Part shown: positions 54,281 to 64,000 of the stretch, one piece after another
Numbering within the stretch: the first letter of the stretch is position 1
Layout: the number at the start of each line of letters is the position of its first letter
From: Athripsodes cinereus
Taxonomy: Eukaryota > Arthropoda > Insecta > Trichoptera > Leptoceridae
Direction: 5' to 3'
NCBI GenBank assembly: GCA_947579605.1
Contig: OX388307.1
Span: 33,209,237-33,273,236 of the forward strand
DNA length: 64,000 nt
Translations under genes and position numbers: made by a program
Notes under the pieces: model-generated
Database searches by the model: none
What the model saw: the letters and a program-made list of their open reading frames with translations, nothing else
What the model was told of the DNA's origin: nothing

Positions 54281-55699
54281 TGTAGCGATATTTTTATATC
54301 ACTATAGAAAAATGATTTTGTTCGTTGGCAAGACAGAAATTGATAACGCGACGCCGCGCATGCGTGGTGGGAGGATTTCTCAATATTGGCGGTCGAAAGC
54401 AAAATGCTTCCTCTTTTGTATTCGACATTCCAAATTGGCAGATCGCAAAATGCGATAGTGAATATTAAGGTTTAAAAAAAAAAAAACTTACCATTTTAAA
54501 ATGGTTGATTAATGTATAAATTAGTTGTAGAAATGTGTTCTATTTGTCGATGGACAGTTTAATCATATTTAATTATTAAAATCAGTGGTAATTCAGGCCG
54601 TCATCAAAAATATGGTGAGTCTAAATTGTTACAATTATATTTTCGATGAGAGAAATTTCGTTGTTTAATAAAATAAACCGAAACATAGTTTGATAAATAC
54701 TAATTACGTTGTCCTTTAATGTTTAAGGATGTACGGCTTTCAGTACCGGAATGAATTTCTCAGTTATTCAGGATACGCCGCAGTACTAGAATGAATTCAA
54801 GTTATGTCTTAGTACCAGCATGAATTTCTCAATTATTCAGGATATATCTTGTTACCAAAATAAATTCTTCAGTTAACAAGAGAATAAATATCTTTCAATT
54901 ATCAAGATGCTGACTTCCTCTAATACCAGAATAAACCTTATGTACCTATCAGGAAGGAACCTTCAATTTCGGGAAACGGGAAGTGAAGTGGAACTCGAAG
55001 GAAGATAAATTGATCAGGTTGTTCTCATTCATTCATAATTATATATAAATATTTTGTTCTAAAGTTAATGTAGATTGTATAATCAAACAGAGTTTGATAA
55101 CTTTATGATATATGTAGGTCGTTTCTGAAAAGAAAGGGTAGGAGGTAAGGATGATGTGCCACAATCATTATTTAATTTTAAACTTTTAATCTAAGGGTTA
55201 GTTAGATTGCCACATAGCAAATGATTAACAAGGTTTTAATCTTTTACTATTTTACTGTCGAGAAAGTTTATATAAAATGTATGTAAATTCATTGACCATA
55301 CCAAAGGTGTCACCGAATACTGGAGGTTTGGAATAAATTGAAAAGAAAATAATGAAATAGCAATTTTATTTTGTTTCTGAATCTTTCCTTCTTATTGGGG
55401 ATTGTTGGAAGGCACCGTTGATTTAATGGCAATATGCATTGTTGAATTTATAGAGAGAAAAGTCTTGAAGTCTTTGTGATAAGATCTGGGTTAACCCATT
55501 CGACCCTGAGCATTTATCGTATAGTCAATTGTACTTTCCAATACTCTTTGTTTTATTTTTGAAATCTCTACCGACTGAGCTAAAAATTATTTTTTTGAGA
55601 TTGTGATAATTGATTATTTTACCTTGTACCATGAGGGGTACAAGGTAAAAGAGCGCATGAGAGCGCAAGAATAAAAAGTATATGCAAAAGTCCGTCACA
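54281..55699 (+). repeat. 3' LTR
   Basis: 1,419 bp, same length as the 5' LTR; all segments I compared are the same, including the 13-base A run. Followed by ATAT, the target duplication. Confidence 0.92.
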
Positions 55700-55703
55700 A
55701 TAT

Positions 55704-56040
55704 TCAAACGTGAGTCGCTTATTAAGGCTATGAGTAAGGCCATTTTGGACATTTCGCCGTCAAACCACGCCGTAATTATTAAAGTGACGTGTTCCAAAAA
55801 AATATATAATATTATTTCAGCCTTTTGCAAAAGACATTACTAGATAACTTTTTTATATTTTGTGTAATTTTTACGTAATAAATTTTTAAAAAGTACCTGT
55901 TTTCTCCGATTTTCTATGCATAACTCGAACATCATGAGACTTAGAAACATATTTATTTTTTTAAATGAAAGATCATTTAAAATACCTTGTATTTTGCTAG
56001 ACAGTTTTTTCGTTTTTTTTTTACTTATTTTTTAAATGAG
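55704..56040. other. Flank right of the LTR element, no gene recognised
   Basis: A+T-rich with some mixed sequence; no domain or RNA gene seen. Confidence 0.4.
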
Positions 56041-56819
56041 CAAAAACCGTGTTTTACATATTTATTGAAACTCGTGAATCCAGCCCACTGTTCGCGCCGC
56101 GCGGGATTTTAAACCATGAAGACGTGCACTCTCACACTAAATTTGAGACTTTCGTTTACATCTCTTTAGTCACGCCTCGTTTCTCGAAGCGTTCGGACGT
56201 GGAATCTATGTCAAAAGTTTTAGTGTGTTTTGAAGAAAATTTTGTTTGTTTAATTAATTATTTTTATATTATTTAAGTAATTTTTCATCTCAAATTCATC
56301 AAAGGAACAGTTGGTAAGTGATATTTTATTGTATTTCATTATAAATTTACACTTTATGTAATTTCGACCCTTTGAGAGTAAGAATACCTATGTGCATAAA
56401 CATTCATAGAATAATATAATATAGAACAGACATACGTTTTCTATAGAATGAAATAATTTTGTTTTAGTTGTGGACCTTCAAACACGATGGAAAATAAGAA
56501 TATACTATTTTCTGGAAAGAAAAGAAAAAGATGAAAGATTTTAGAAAAAAATATTATACCAAAGGAAAATTATGTGAGTACCTTCCAATAATTTTATGCA
56601 ATATTCTTTTTCTTTTAATTACCACGTCATGTAATTAATTAATATTTTTTTTCCTGTAATAAAAAAATAATCAAATATCTATCTCTATATATTTGTATTA
56701 TGCTTCCCTATGCATTTATTTACCTTCCGTATTTTGTGCTACGTAGATATCATATTCTATCCATCCTATCACACTGTGTCCTCATATAAGCGAATGGTGT
56801 CTAAACATAATTATTATAA

Positions 56820-56905
56820 TTCATATACCTCGGTGGTGTAGTAGTCAATGCACTATCCTTCCATATACGAGGTACCGGGTTCGATTCCCGGTTGGGTTAT
56901 AGATT
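56820..56905 (+). repeat. tRNA-derived SINE head, plus strand
   Basis: ACCTCGGTGGTGTAGTAGTC (A-box-like) and CCGGGTTCGATTCCCGGTTG (B box) lie at tRNA spacing and are followed by GGGTTATAGATTTTT. The acceptor arms do not pair well, so it is a SINE head and not a working tRNA. Confidence 0.65.
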
Positions 56906-57136
56906 TTTTCTCAAGTAATATGCTCTGGTATTCAGTCTAAGTAGAGGACGGTCCTGGTTGAATGAAAGAAACTGCTTCAAAGAAATAAGTTCACTAGCTG
57001 TACTAGCAATTTTGTTTAGAAAAGTACCTATTACATACCTACAGCATAACTAATAATTATAAGATATACCTAAACATCAGATGTATTATTAGGAGTAGGT
57101 ATGTTCATACTATTTACATTCACATCGGTTGTTATT

Positions 57137-57410
57137 TTTTTTTATTTTTATTTTATAGTTTACGCAAACATACAGTTATTACAATACATAGGTAATACAA
57201 ATAGATAAAAAAAAAATCGGCACATAAACCAGCAAAAATTTATAGTCACATAGGTGTTCGAAAAAATAAAAGCATTATTCAGCGATGAGGTTTGCCATCC
57301 ATCCTGAATGTCTTAATTAAAGAGAAAACAGTTTACATGTCTATTACACACATGACTGGTCTGCTGGCTACCGCACTTGTGGAATATGCCGTAATGGTAT
57401 AGTAGTATTA
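57137..57410 (+). repeat. SINE-like repeat, longest plus copy
   Basis: A T/A-rich lead (TTTTATTTTATAG) is followed by TTCAGCGATGAGGTTTGCCA, TCCATCCTGAATGTCTTAAT, ACTGGTCTGCTGGCTACCGC, ACTTGTGGAATATGCCGTAA and a TAG tail. Reference copy for the family at 28378, 36440, 41468 and 47460. Confidence 0.65.
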
Positions 57411-58527
57411 ATTTAGTAATGCAATCAATATTTTTTTTTGTGTGATGAATGTCTCATAGGTATGCTTAGAAATTTTGTTATAAAATACCTTTCTGTTCTG
57501 TTATGGAAAGATCAATGTTTTCAGTGGATTATCTAGCTACCTGAAAAGGTAATTATATTGAACAAAAGGTTTAGTGTGAAAGATCGTAAATAATATTTAG
57601 TGCTATACATTGAGAATCTCTCATTATTATTCTTAATAATATAATCGACTATTATTATTTTATTACTTACAATTATTGTATTACACCTACCTATGTACTT
57701 TATTTTAGGACTAACGCGGTTACTGAATCAGTCAATACATCTAAAAAAGACTTCGTTTCAATCCCATGCGTTGAGACAACTGCATCAAATATGGAGAACA
57801 ATAAAAAAAAATGGAAAATCATATAAATTTCTGAACTTTTCTCAACTGAATTATAATTTTATTACTGAACTATTTTTTTCTCAATTCGGTTAAATATAGC
57901 TTATTGCTCAATCGAATATTATTATTTTTTACATACATTTGCACAATTTTTTTATATTCGTGTAGGTAAATTCACGGAATACAGTAATTTGTTTAATGTT
58001 AATTTCTTTTTCTACATGTTTTTGGTATTGTATTGACCTAACTTATTTGTGATTAAACTGCCCTTTTGAATGTGTCACATGACTTTTATTTTTTTGTAAA
58101 TTTTAACTTTATTTTTTTGTACAATTATTATACAAATAAATATATATGCTTTTTTTAATCAACAATGTCTTTTATTACATCCACGATTTGCAGTAAGCAA
58201 AAAAATTAAGTACTTAATCTATGAATATCTATGATAGTTTGTTTATTTCCAAACAGGCACGAAATTATAAGCACCTAAGTTATATAAATGCAGAAATTTT
58301 ATGGATAAATAAATTAGTAAATTCGCAGGCTTTGTTCAGTGCGGTAAATATTATTATTATTTATAACACTCACAATAATGATATAATTATTGTCTAAGGT
58401 AAAAGTAACTCATCTACATATTTCTTAATTGGGGGATTATCCAAAATGCAGGTACTTCTATTGTTTAAATATTTAAATAATTATTTTGGAGATATGAGAA
58501 TAGCAATAACTTTAGGAAGTATTAAAA

Positions 58528-58945
58528 GCTTATTGTATGGGTGTGAATCTTGGCACCTAACCAAGGCTCAAGAGCGGAAGATACTAAGCTTTGAAAACAA
58601 TAGTGCCTTGGGAGGGTTTTAGATGTAGGTATGAATATGTCACAAATGATGCTGTGCGCCCAGCAGAGATCTGTAATCTCCGTGATACAGGAGACGATGG
58701 TCCTGGCTGGGTCATGTTTTGAGAATGCTCAATGATAATTGGCCAAAAAGAGCACTGTTCTTCCGTCTGCAAGGGTTCCGATGGCCCGGGCGTCTCTCTT
58801 TCACAATACACCATTCCTATAACAACGACATCAGAGCGTTGGGAATGTCGTAGGAAGAGGTGACGCAATTGACGCAGAGTCGCTCTGATTGGAGGAGGCT
58901 GGTTTCTGCCCTGTGCTCCCGAGAGGAGCTTTGAGGGCGATGATA
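58528..58945 (+). repeat. RTE-like LINE 3' fragment
   Basis: Same family as 9791. Encoded pieces LLYGCESWHLTKAQERKILS and DDGPGWVMF-like shifted frames are followed by GAGGGCGATGATAATGATAA, the decayed GAT tail. Several indels break the frame. Confidence 0.75.
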
Positions 58946-59229
58946 ATGATAATTAAATTTTAGATAATAAGTAGGTATTAGTCTCCATTTAAAAGTATGG
59001 TATTTTTGAAAAAAATATAGGTACTTACAGATTATTTACACATACCTACTTTGTTTATAAATAAGACCATCAGGTAGATGAATTCTAGAAAGTAGCGTAT
59101 TTCCTTGAAAGTGCTAATTATTATTTTGTGTATACACAATTTTCTATACAGGTACTCGTACACCTAGTTATTTTGCTGTTGTGATTAATTATGCTAAATG
59201 ATAGCGGATTGTGATATGACAGGTGAATA

Positions 59230-60145
59230 TTGTCAAAACTATTGTTATGTTATTTGATTAGTAGGTATGTATATTTGGGAAGTCTGCTTGCGAGGGATGG
59301 AAGATACGATAAGGACATCAAAAGAAGAAAAGTGGCCGGTACCATTCTGGGACCGACACCTATATATGCAAGCGAAACTTGGAAGTTGATAAAGACTGAG
59401 AGTGAAACAAATGCTGTGGAGATGTGATCACTATGAAAAATGCTTCCGAGAACTACGAGGCTTGATCATGTGGATCAAATTCTGAAGGACGGTTGCGAGA
59501 TGGCTAAGAGAAATCGATATGCATATATGATAACAAATAAATAAATACCTATCATACCTGGGACATGTCGTAGATGATTGATATGTTGAATGGAGATCAA
59601 AGGTCAAAAGAAATTATGTTTTTTCCCTCACAAATTTTCCAAAGTCATAAAAACCCATCTTTCATAGTACTCTGGCTGTATGAATATGATATCACAGTGT
59701 TAGGAATGTCGTGGAAAGAGGGTAATCATAGACGCAAAATTGCTTTGAATTCTTGTTTCTTCCTTGTGTTATCAATAGAGTGAAGAATGAGGTTATTAGG
59801 AGAATGAGCGGATGCGAAAGGAATGTTGTGGATAGAATAATGCTTGTAAATAAGTTACGATGGTTTGGACATGTTGAGCGAATGCACGATGAAAGGATGA
59901 CGAAGAGGATGTGCCTATCTATCTGAAAGAAGGGGTGTAAGAAAGCGTGGACGTCCAAGAACTACGTGGCTTGAGTACGTGGATCAATTCTAAAGGACGG
60001 GCGCGTACTGAGTAAGAGAAATAGGCGTGCATGTATGAGAAACTGGATGAATGTAGAGGAAGCGAAGGAAGTGTGTGAGGATAGATCTATATGGCGCTCC
60101 GTTCTCTCTGCCTACCCCACCTAGGACACGGGTGAGGGTATAGTA
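59230..60145 (+). pseudogene. Decayed LINE reverse-transcriptase fragments
   Basis: Two pieces of one LINE family are seen: YLGSLLARDGRYDKDIKRRK with ETWKLIKTESE (59260-59430), and a 3' end at 59780-60125 with MSGCERNVVDRI, RWFGHVERMHDERMTKRM, RKRGRPRTTWL-like codons and CCGTTCTCTCTGCCTACCCC. Between them, near 59680-59768, is a worn copy of the RTE-like 3' end (GGAATGTCGTGGAAAGAGGG). Frames are broken throughout. Confidence 0.65.
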
Positions 60146-61024
60146 TAGTTATCATGTTATCAAAAGGAATGTTAGCGAGTGAAAAAAGAAGTATCTATAC
60201 TAACAACTTATTATGCTATATGATTTAACATAATTGCTTTTTTGAGATAATTTTAAACTATGATCCTAAAAACCATTGTTTTATTTTTTAATTTCAATTT
60301 CATTCTGAAAAGTGAATAAGGGAATTTATACCTTCATACTATCGTGGTGTAAGCGGAGAGTACGGAATTCCAGGCTACTTTGTAGAGAGTGTGATGACGG
60401 AATAACAAGAGAATATTAGGTATATAGATCCGAAAGAGTGCCACACGTCTATAAGTGTTTGAAGTGAAGACAATATCTAGGTAGGTAGAATACAAAAGTC
60501 TACCTACGTCGTTAGAAAATACAGTTAGTATTCATACGCCCTTGAAGAGTATCTCTCCGGCAATATGAAAAATATATTTGTGTAAAATAATATACTCGTA
60601 TTGATATGCCTACATATTTCATCACACTTATGAATTACATCTTCATCATTCATAGATGTTTGGCCCAATGCGAAAATATAGATTAGATAAAGTAATACTG
60701 TGTTCACAATATTGATAGCATAGCAGGTAGAAGCAGGCCAAGATGCATATCTTTAGAAATGCATAGATCTGTGGATCTATTACTTATGACAAAAGAAAAG
60801 GGGCGGGACGTCGGCGCAAGAGGCGGGGCGGCGCGGGGAATATTTTGACTTCGTAACGCCCGATCGGGGTAATAAAATGCCCTTACTCAGCGCCTTAAAT
60901 AGTCTTTATAGTTGATGGAAAGTGTTGTTTGAATACATGAAATATAATACTTACAAGTAATAATCATATCTCATCCAGCAAGTTAGTTATCTACGTATTT
61001 ATTTAATGTACTCATCCAACAAAG
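60146..61024. other. No gene recognised; GC-rich patch at 60797-60842
   Basis: Within A+T-rich DNA a 45-bp patch has GGGGCGGGACGTCGGCGCAA and GGCGGGGCGGCGCGGGG, followed by TAACGCCCGATCGGGGTAAT. No reading frame of note crosses it. GC-box-like words are present but no downstream gene was found. Confidence 0.4.
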
Positions 61025-61032
61025 GGTTAGTT

Positions 61033-61219
61033 CAGTGTTTCCCAACCTTCTTTATGCCATGCCCCACTGTAGTCTTTTCAAATATGCTCCACCGGCCTCT
61101 TTTTTAATTAAACACGTACATTTTCAAAAGATAGTTGATAATATGTGGAAGTGCGGTGCCTCACCTCTGAGGCGTGATGCCCCACCGATGGGGCGTACGC
61201 CCCACCTTGGGAAATACTG
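61033..61219. mobile_element. hAT MITE with perfect 8-bp target duplication
   Basis: The left end CAGTGTTTCCCAACCTTCTT and the right end in reverse complement CAGTATTTCCCAAGGTGGGG share CAGT(G/A)TTTCCCAA. GGTTAGTT lies at 61025-61032 and 61220-61227, an exact 8-bp duplication. The 187-bp interior is non-coding and ends in a GATGCCCCACCGATGGGGCG hairpin-like part. Confidence 0.9.
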
Positions 61220-61517
61220 GGTTAGTTGGAAGATATACCAATCCACAATAGTAAATAAATTTGGAAGAAATTGTACATAAAGATTCTGTTGAATTTTATA
61301 ATGTGCCAAAACTAAATATTTCTGTAAATTAATCGAGTGCGTAATTGAACTTGACTCCGACTTAAAGCGATATGTTTTAGTAGTTAGTAGGTTTAATGAA
61401 TATTATTCACACAGGACACAAGATTTTTTTTTACAAAAAAGCACTATTAAAATATTCATCAACGTTTTCGTCGACGCTAATGACATTTTCAAGAGCACTG
61501 TATTTCAAAAATATATT

Positions 61518-61925
61518 AGTGAAAGATGCGTTCACTGACAAGAATGGTTGGTAACACGTTGCGAGATAGAGTGAAGAATGAGGATATCAGGAGAATGAGC
61601 GGATGTGAGAGGAGTGTTGTGGACAGAATGCATGTAAACAAGTTGAGATGGTTTGGTCATGTTGAGCGAATGCAATATGAAAGGATGACGAAGAGGATGT
61701 ATTTATCTGAAAGAAGGGGTGTGAGGAAGCGCGGACGTCCAAGAACCACGTGGCTTGATCATGCAGACTAATTTCTTAAAGACGGTCGCGTATTGGGCAA
61801 GAGAAATCGGCGTGCATGTATGAGAAACTGAATGAATGTAGAGGAAGCGAAAGAAGTATGTAAGGATAGATCTATATGGCGTTCCGTTCTCTCTGTCTAC
61901 CCCTCCTGGGACATGGTGTGAGGGT
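61518..61925 (+). pseudogene. LINE 3' fragment with short open frame
   Basis: An open frame at 61526-61771 (81 codons) encodes the C-terminal part of a LINE RT: MVGNTLRDRVKNEDIRRMSG, NKLRWFGHVERMQYERMTKR and RGVRKRGRPRTTWLDHAD. It is followed by a 3' end like that at 59930-60125 (CCGTTCTCTCTGTCTACCCC) and a T/A-rich tail. It is about 90% like the 59780 copy by eye but keeps its frame longer. Confidence 0.7.
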
Positions 61926-62059
61926 ATATTTTTTTTATTTTTTTTCTTTCTCAAACAAACAGTTATAACATAAATAACAATACACAGACAAATCAATAAC
62001 AATTAGTAAACCAGCAAAGATAGTAGGCTAGTAGCATAGTATAGAAATATGAATTGTGT

Positions 62060-62195
62060 TTTTTATATAATTGTGTTTTTTATATAATTTATTTATAAAT
62101 AATTTTATATAATTTATTTATAAAAAATAATCATTTATAAATAATTTTAAATTATTATAATTATATAATAATTTAAAATAATTTATAAATGAATT
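62060..62195. repeat. A/T palindromic block
   Basis: TATATAATTTATTTATAAAT words repeat directly, and TTTATAAATAATTTTAAATT can pair with AATTTAAAATAATTTATAAA just after. It could form a hairpin of pure A/T. No terminal repeats or duplications were identified. Confidence 0.5.
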
Positions 62196-62414
62196 TTCGT
62201 AATTGTGAACGCAAGCACCCTTCAAAAATTGAAATTTTAATATAACATAATATGCATAGACAGTTCACACAGATCGAGCTAGTCCCAGACTAGGATGTCA
62301 ATCTTGTATTATGTGTACTAACGCGCCGATACACACATATATATATATACAATGCACTAAACACATACATATGACGTAACACCCAGATCCAGGACAATTT
62401 TGAAAAAGGTCACT

Positions 62415-62505
62415 CTTCACTTTGCCCTGGCCGGGAATCGAACCCGAGACCTCGCCACTCAAAGGTAAGAGGGTTACCTCCGCGTCACACCGGTCGACTT
62501 ACATA
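62415..62505 (-). repeat. tRNA-derived SINE head, third family
   Basis: On the minus strand: GACCGGTGTGACGCGGAGGT (A-box-like), a spacer, then TCTCGGGTTCGATTCCCGGC (B box) and CAGGGCAAAGTGAAGAG. Differs from the heads at 13087 and 56820. Confidence 0.65.
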
Positions 62506-63860
62506 TCGGCATATACATCGATATTTTCAAATCAGTGCGGTCGAAAATTAAATGCATTAGAATCTTTGTATTCTAATAGTATTTCTTATGAATAATTAAG
62601 CATGATTTAATAGAGAATACATGTTTTAAGTTTCTATCTTGCATGAGTTATATTTGTGATAACTGGATGACAGATTGGAGAGCATGCATGTAAATGCATG
62701 CGTACATAATCTACATTAAACCTTCATATACGAGCATACATGAATGAAATATTGTTAAGTAACAAACTATTTTCCTATTTTTTACATTTACAAACCTGCT
62801 GACTTCATCCTTATTTTAAAGGAAAAACATTCCAACATAACTGATTTCTGATCTGATGCTATTCTAATTAAGATTGTGCTTGACGTTCTTTATTCCTGAA
62901 TTTAGTCGTTGCATATATGTCGTATGTTATGTTATACGAGTATTTAAAAAGACTCATGCCATATAATATGTGACATGATAAAAATATGTATAAAAGTTTT
63001 TAAGATTAAGTAGCTACTATTTGTATTTATATTATGGAAGATATTTGCATATTTGTAATAAAATTTATAAATATAGGTCTGATGTTATTTATATTTTTGT
63101 TACAAAGACAATGCTCGAACTTTATATAAAACTTCAGAAAGTAGAATTGTTATTCCTTGGAGATTTTTCTCTTGGTGTTGTTGGAGCGGAGTTTTATTTA
63201 TTAGTAAAGTCTTATTCCATTGGTGATCTCAGTGGTCATATTATATTTTAGCAATACATCACAAACTTTTATGAATATTAAATCAAAACACAATACATGT
63301 AATGGTAGTGCTTTCAAAAGATTCTATGCACTATTATATAAATATGAGTGTTGAGTATATATTGGTAATGTTAATGTAATTTTATAAACTTGACAAAAAA
63401 ACTAATCAGGAAAATTTGAATTTTATTAAAGGTAAGTCCTACAAATAAAGACGGTAAAATTTTAAATTAATTCCAAATTATATTGATTCTTAACATAGTA
63501 CCTAGGTATAGAAAAAATGTATGTTGATATTTTGTATTTATGCGCAATAAAAAAAAAATCTATTTCTATATAGAAAGTACGTATGCGATACATTATTTTT
63601 TAATAAATTCAAATGGGAAATAATTTAGATTTTTATATTTCAGAATGCATTGTATTTTGTGTCAGTACAAATGATTTACTGCTACACTACATAATGAATG
63701 TTTTGTTAAAGAAAAAAACTCTATTACTTATATTATGTAACATTATCAACACTTTGTAATTCTATGATATCTGCAATAAGTAAAATACATAATATATATT
63801 GTTATTTGTGTTTAAATTAGTAAAAATCACCGTAGTTATATGATATATACATAATGTACA
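62506..63860. other. A+T-rich stretch without recognised gene
   Basis: Only short chance frames (for example 76 codons at 63021). No domain, RNA gene or repeat family recognised. Confidence 0.4.
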
Positions 63861-63865
63861 TTACT

Positions 63866-64000
63866 CCTCTCTTGCACAACTTACATTGGTTAAAAGTATA
63901 GCAAAGAGTGGAGTATAAGATATGTGTGATGTTGTTTTCGGCCTTGAAGGGTGTATTACCATCTTATTTGTCGGAGATGTGCGAGATCGAGACCATCAGT
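63866..64000 (+). pseudogene. CR1/L2-like reverse-transcriptase fragment, cut by window edge
   Basis: The frame LLHNLHWLKV, stop, QRVEYKICVMLFSALKG, VLPSYLSEMCE follows the well-known C-terminal pattern LHWLPV..RI.YK....FK.L.G..P.YL.EL of CR1/L2/Jockey-type RTs. A TAG replaces one codon. The remainder lies outside the window. Confidence 0.7.

Larger units (their letters stand above)
47778..55699 (+). mobile_element. Gag-only LTR retrotransposon with identical 1,419-bp LTRs
   Basis: Two direct repeats (47778-49196 and 54281-55699) begin TGTAGC and end GTCACA. They are offset by exactly 6,503 bp and I see no difference between them. The element is flanked by ATAT at 47774-47777 and 55700-55703, a 4-bp target duplication. 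A tRNA-type primer site follows LTR 1 by 6 nt. The 5.1-kb interior holds one gag gene and nothing recognisable as protease, RT, RNase H or integrase. Identical LTRs mean very recent insertion, so the enzymes must have come from another element. In structure it is a non-autonomous gag-bearing (TR-GAG-like) element, probably Ty3/gypsy-related. Confidence 0.9.
56041..57900 (+). other. Candidate spliced transcript (weak)
   Basis: Around 56080-56240 the sequence becomes mixed (CCAGCCCACTGTTCGCGCCG, TCGAAGCGTTCGGACGTGGA), and a consensus donor TTG|GTAAGTGATA lies at 56312. A TTTTGTTTTAG acceptor at 56467 opens a short segment with ATGGAAAATAAG and ends at TTAT|GTGAGTACC. A further TTTATTTTAG at 57708 opens a segment with a 38-codon frame including SKKDFVSIPCVETTASN. 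AATAAA is at 58136. The segments do not join into one long protein. It may be a non-coding or decayed gene, or chance. Confidence 0.25.

Noticed and set aside
56831..56898. Possible functional tRNA gene
   Set aside because: A and B boxes are tRNA-like but the acceptor and anticodon arms do not pair convincingly; a SINE head fits better.

Overview
The window is about 70% A+T insect nuclear DNA. Several things suggest this: short introns with GT/AG borders, many TAGGTACCTACCTA-type runs, numerous 3' ends of non-LTR elements, and one spliced transporter gene of an insect-type SLC6 subfamily. The ACTAGTGGTCCGC...TATTAGTATAGAT repeat and the 'TTTATTGTAC...GGGCGAGTTTATCGC' LINE tails resemble repeats I know from Lepidoptera. 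I therefore favour a moth or butterfly, but another insect order (for example Hemiptera) cannot be excluded from sequence alone.

Layout. 1-8.8 kb: a foldback MITE, a nearly complete I-superfamily non-LTR retrotransposon on the minus strand (ORF2 intact, ORF1 with one frameshift), a hAT remnant and a second foldback. 9.8-16.2 kb: a 5'-truncated RTE-like LINE (minus strand, 10-bp target duplication), split by a 4.1-kb Harbinger-like DNA transposon (3-bp duplication CAG) that carries a 99-bp tandem array, a SINE and another LINE fragment. 17-30 kb: further LINE fragments (one with a 409-codon open frame), a hAT MITE with a perfect 8-bp duplication inside a dead LINE, a mariner pseudogene and a Harbinger-like MITE.

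30.5-43.9 kb holds the only clear host gene: a 12-coding-exon, 625-aa sodium-dependent nutrient amino acid transporter (SLC6/NSS family, plus strand). All splice phases join correctly. Its introns carry a palindromic MITE, a second copy of the Harbinger-like MITE, SINE-like copies and LINE tails.

44.8-46.7 kb: a TIR element with a 5'-truncated R4/Dong-like LINE (restriction-like endonuclease type) inserted at a TAA-rich site. 47.8-55.7 kb: a 7.9-kb LTR retrotransposon with two apparently identical 1,419-bp LTRs, a tRNA-Lys-type primer-binding site, a gag ORF with a zinc knuckle, and no recognisable pol. It looks like a very recent non-autonomous, gag-only element. Its leader holds a 77-bp tandem array in which each unit starts with the LTR end plus the position of the primer-binding site; this is the most unusual structure in the window. 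55.7-64 kb: a weak candidate spliced transcript, tRNA-derived SINEs, decayed LINE ends, a hAT MITE with a perfect 8-bp duplication, and a CR1/L2-like reverse-transcriptase fragment running off the right edge.

The transposon genes act in their own copy cycles and not as a shared pathway. The repeated nesting gives a relative order of insertion at several sites.
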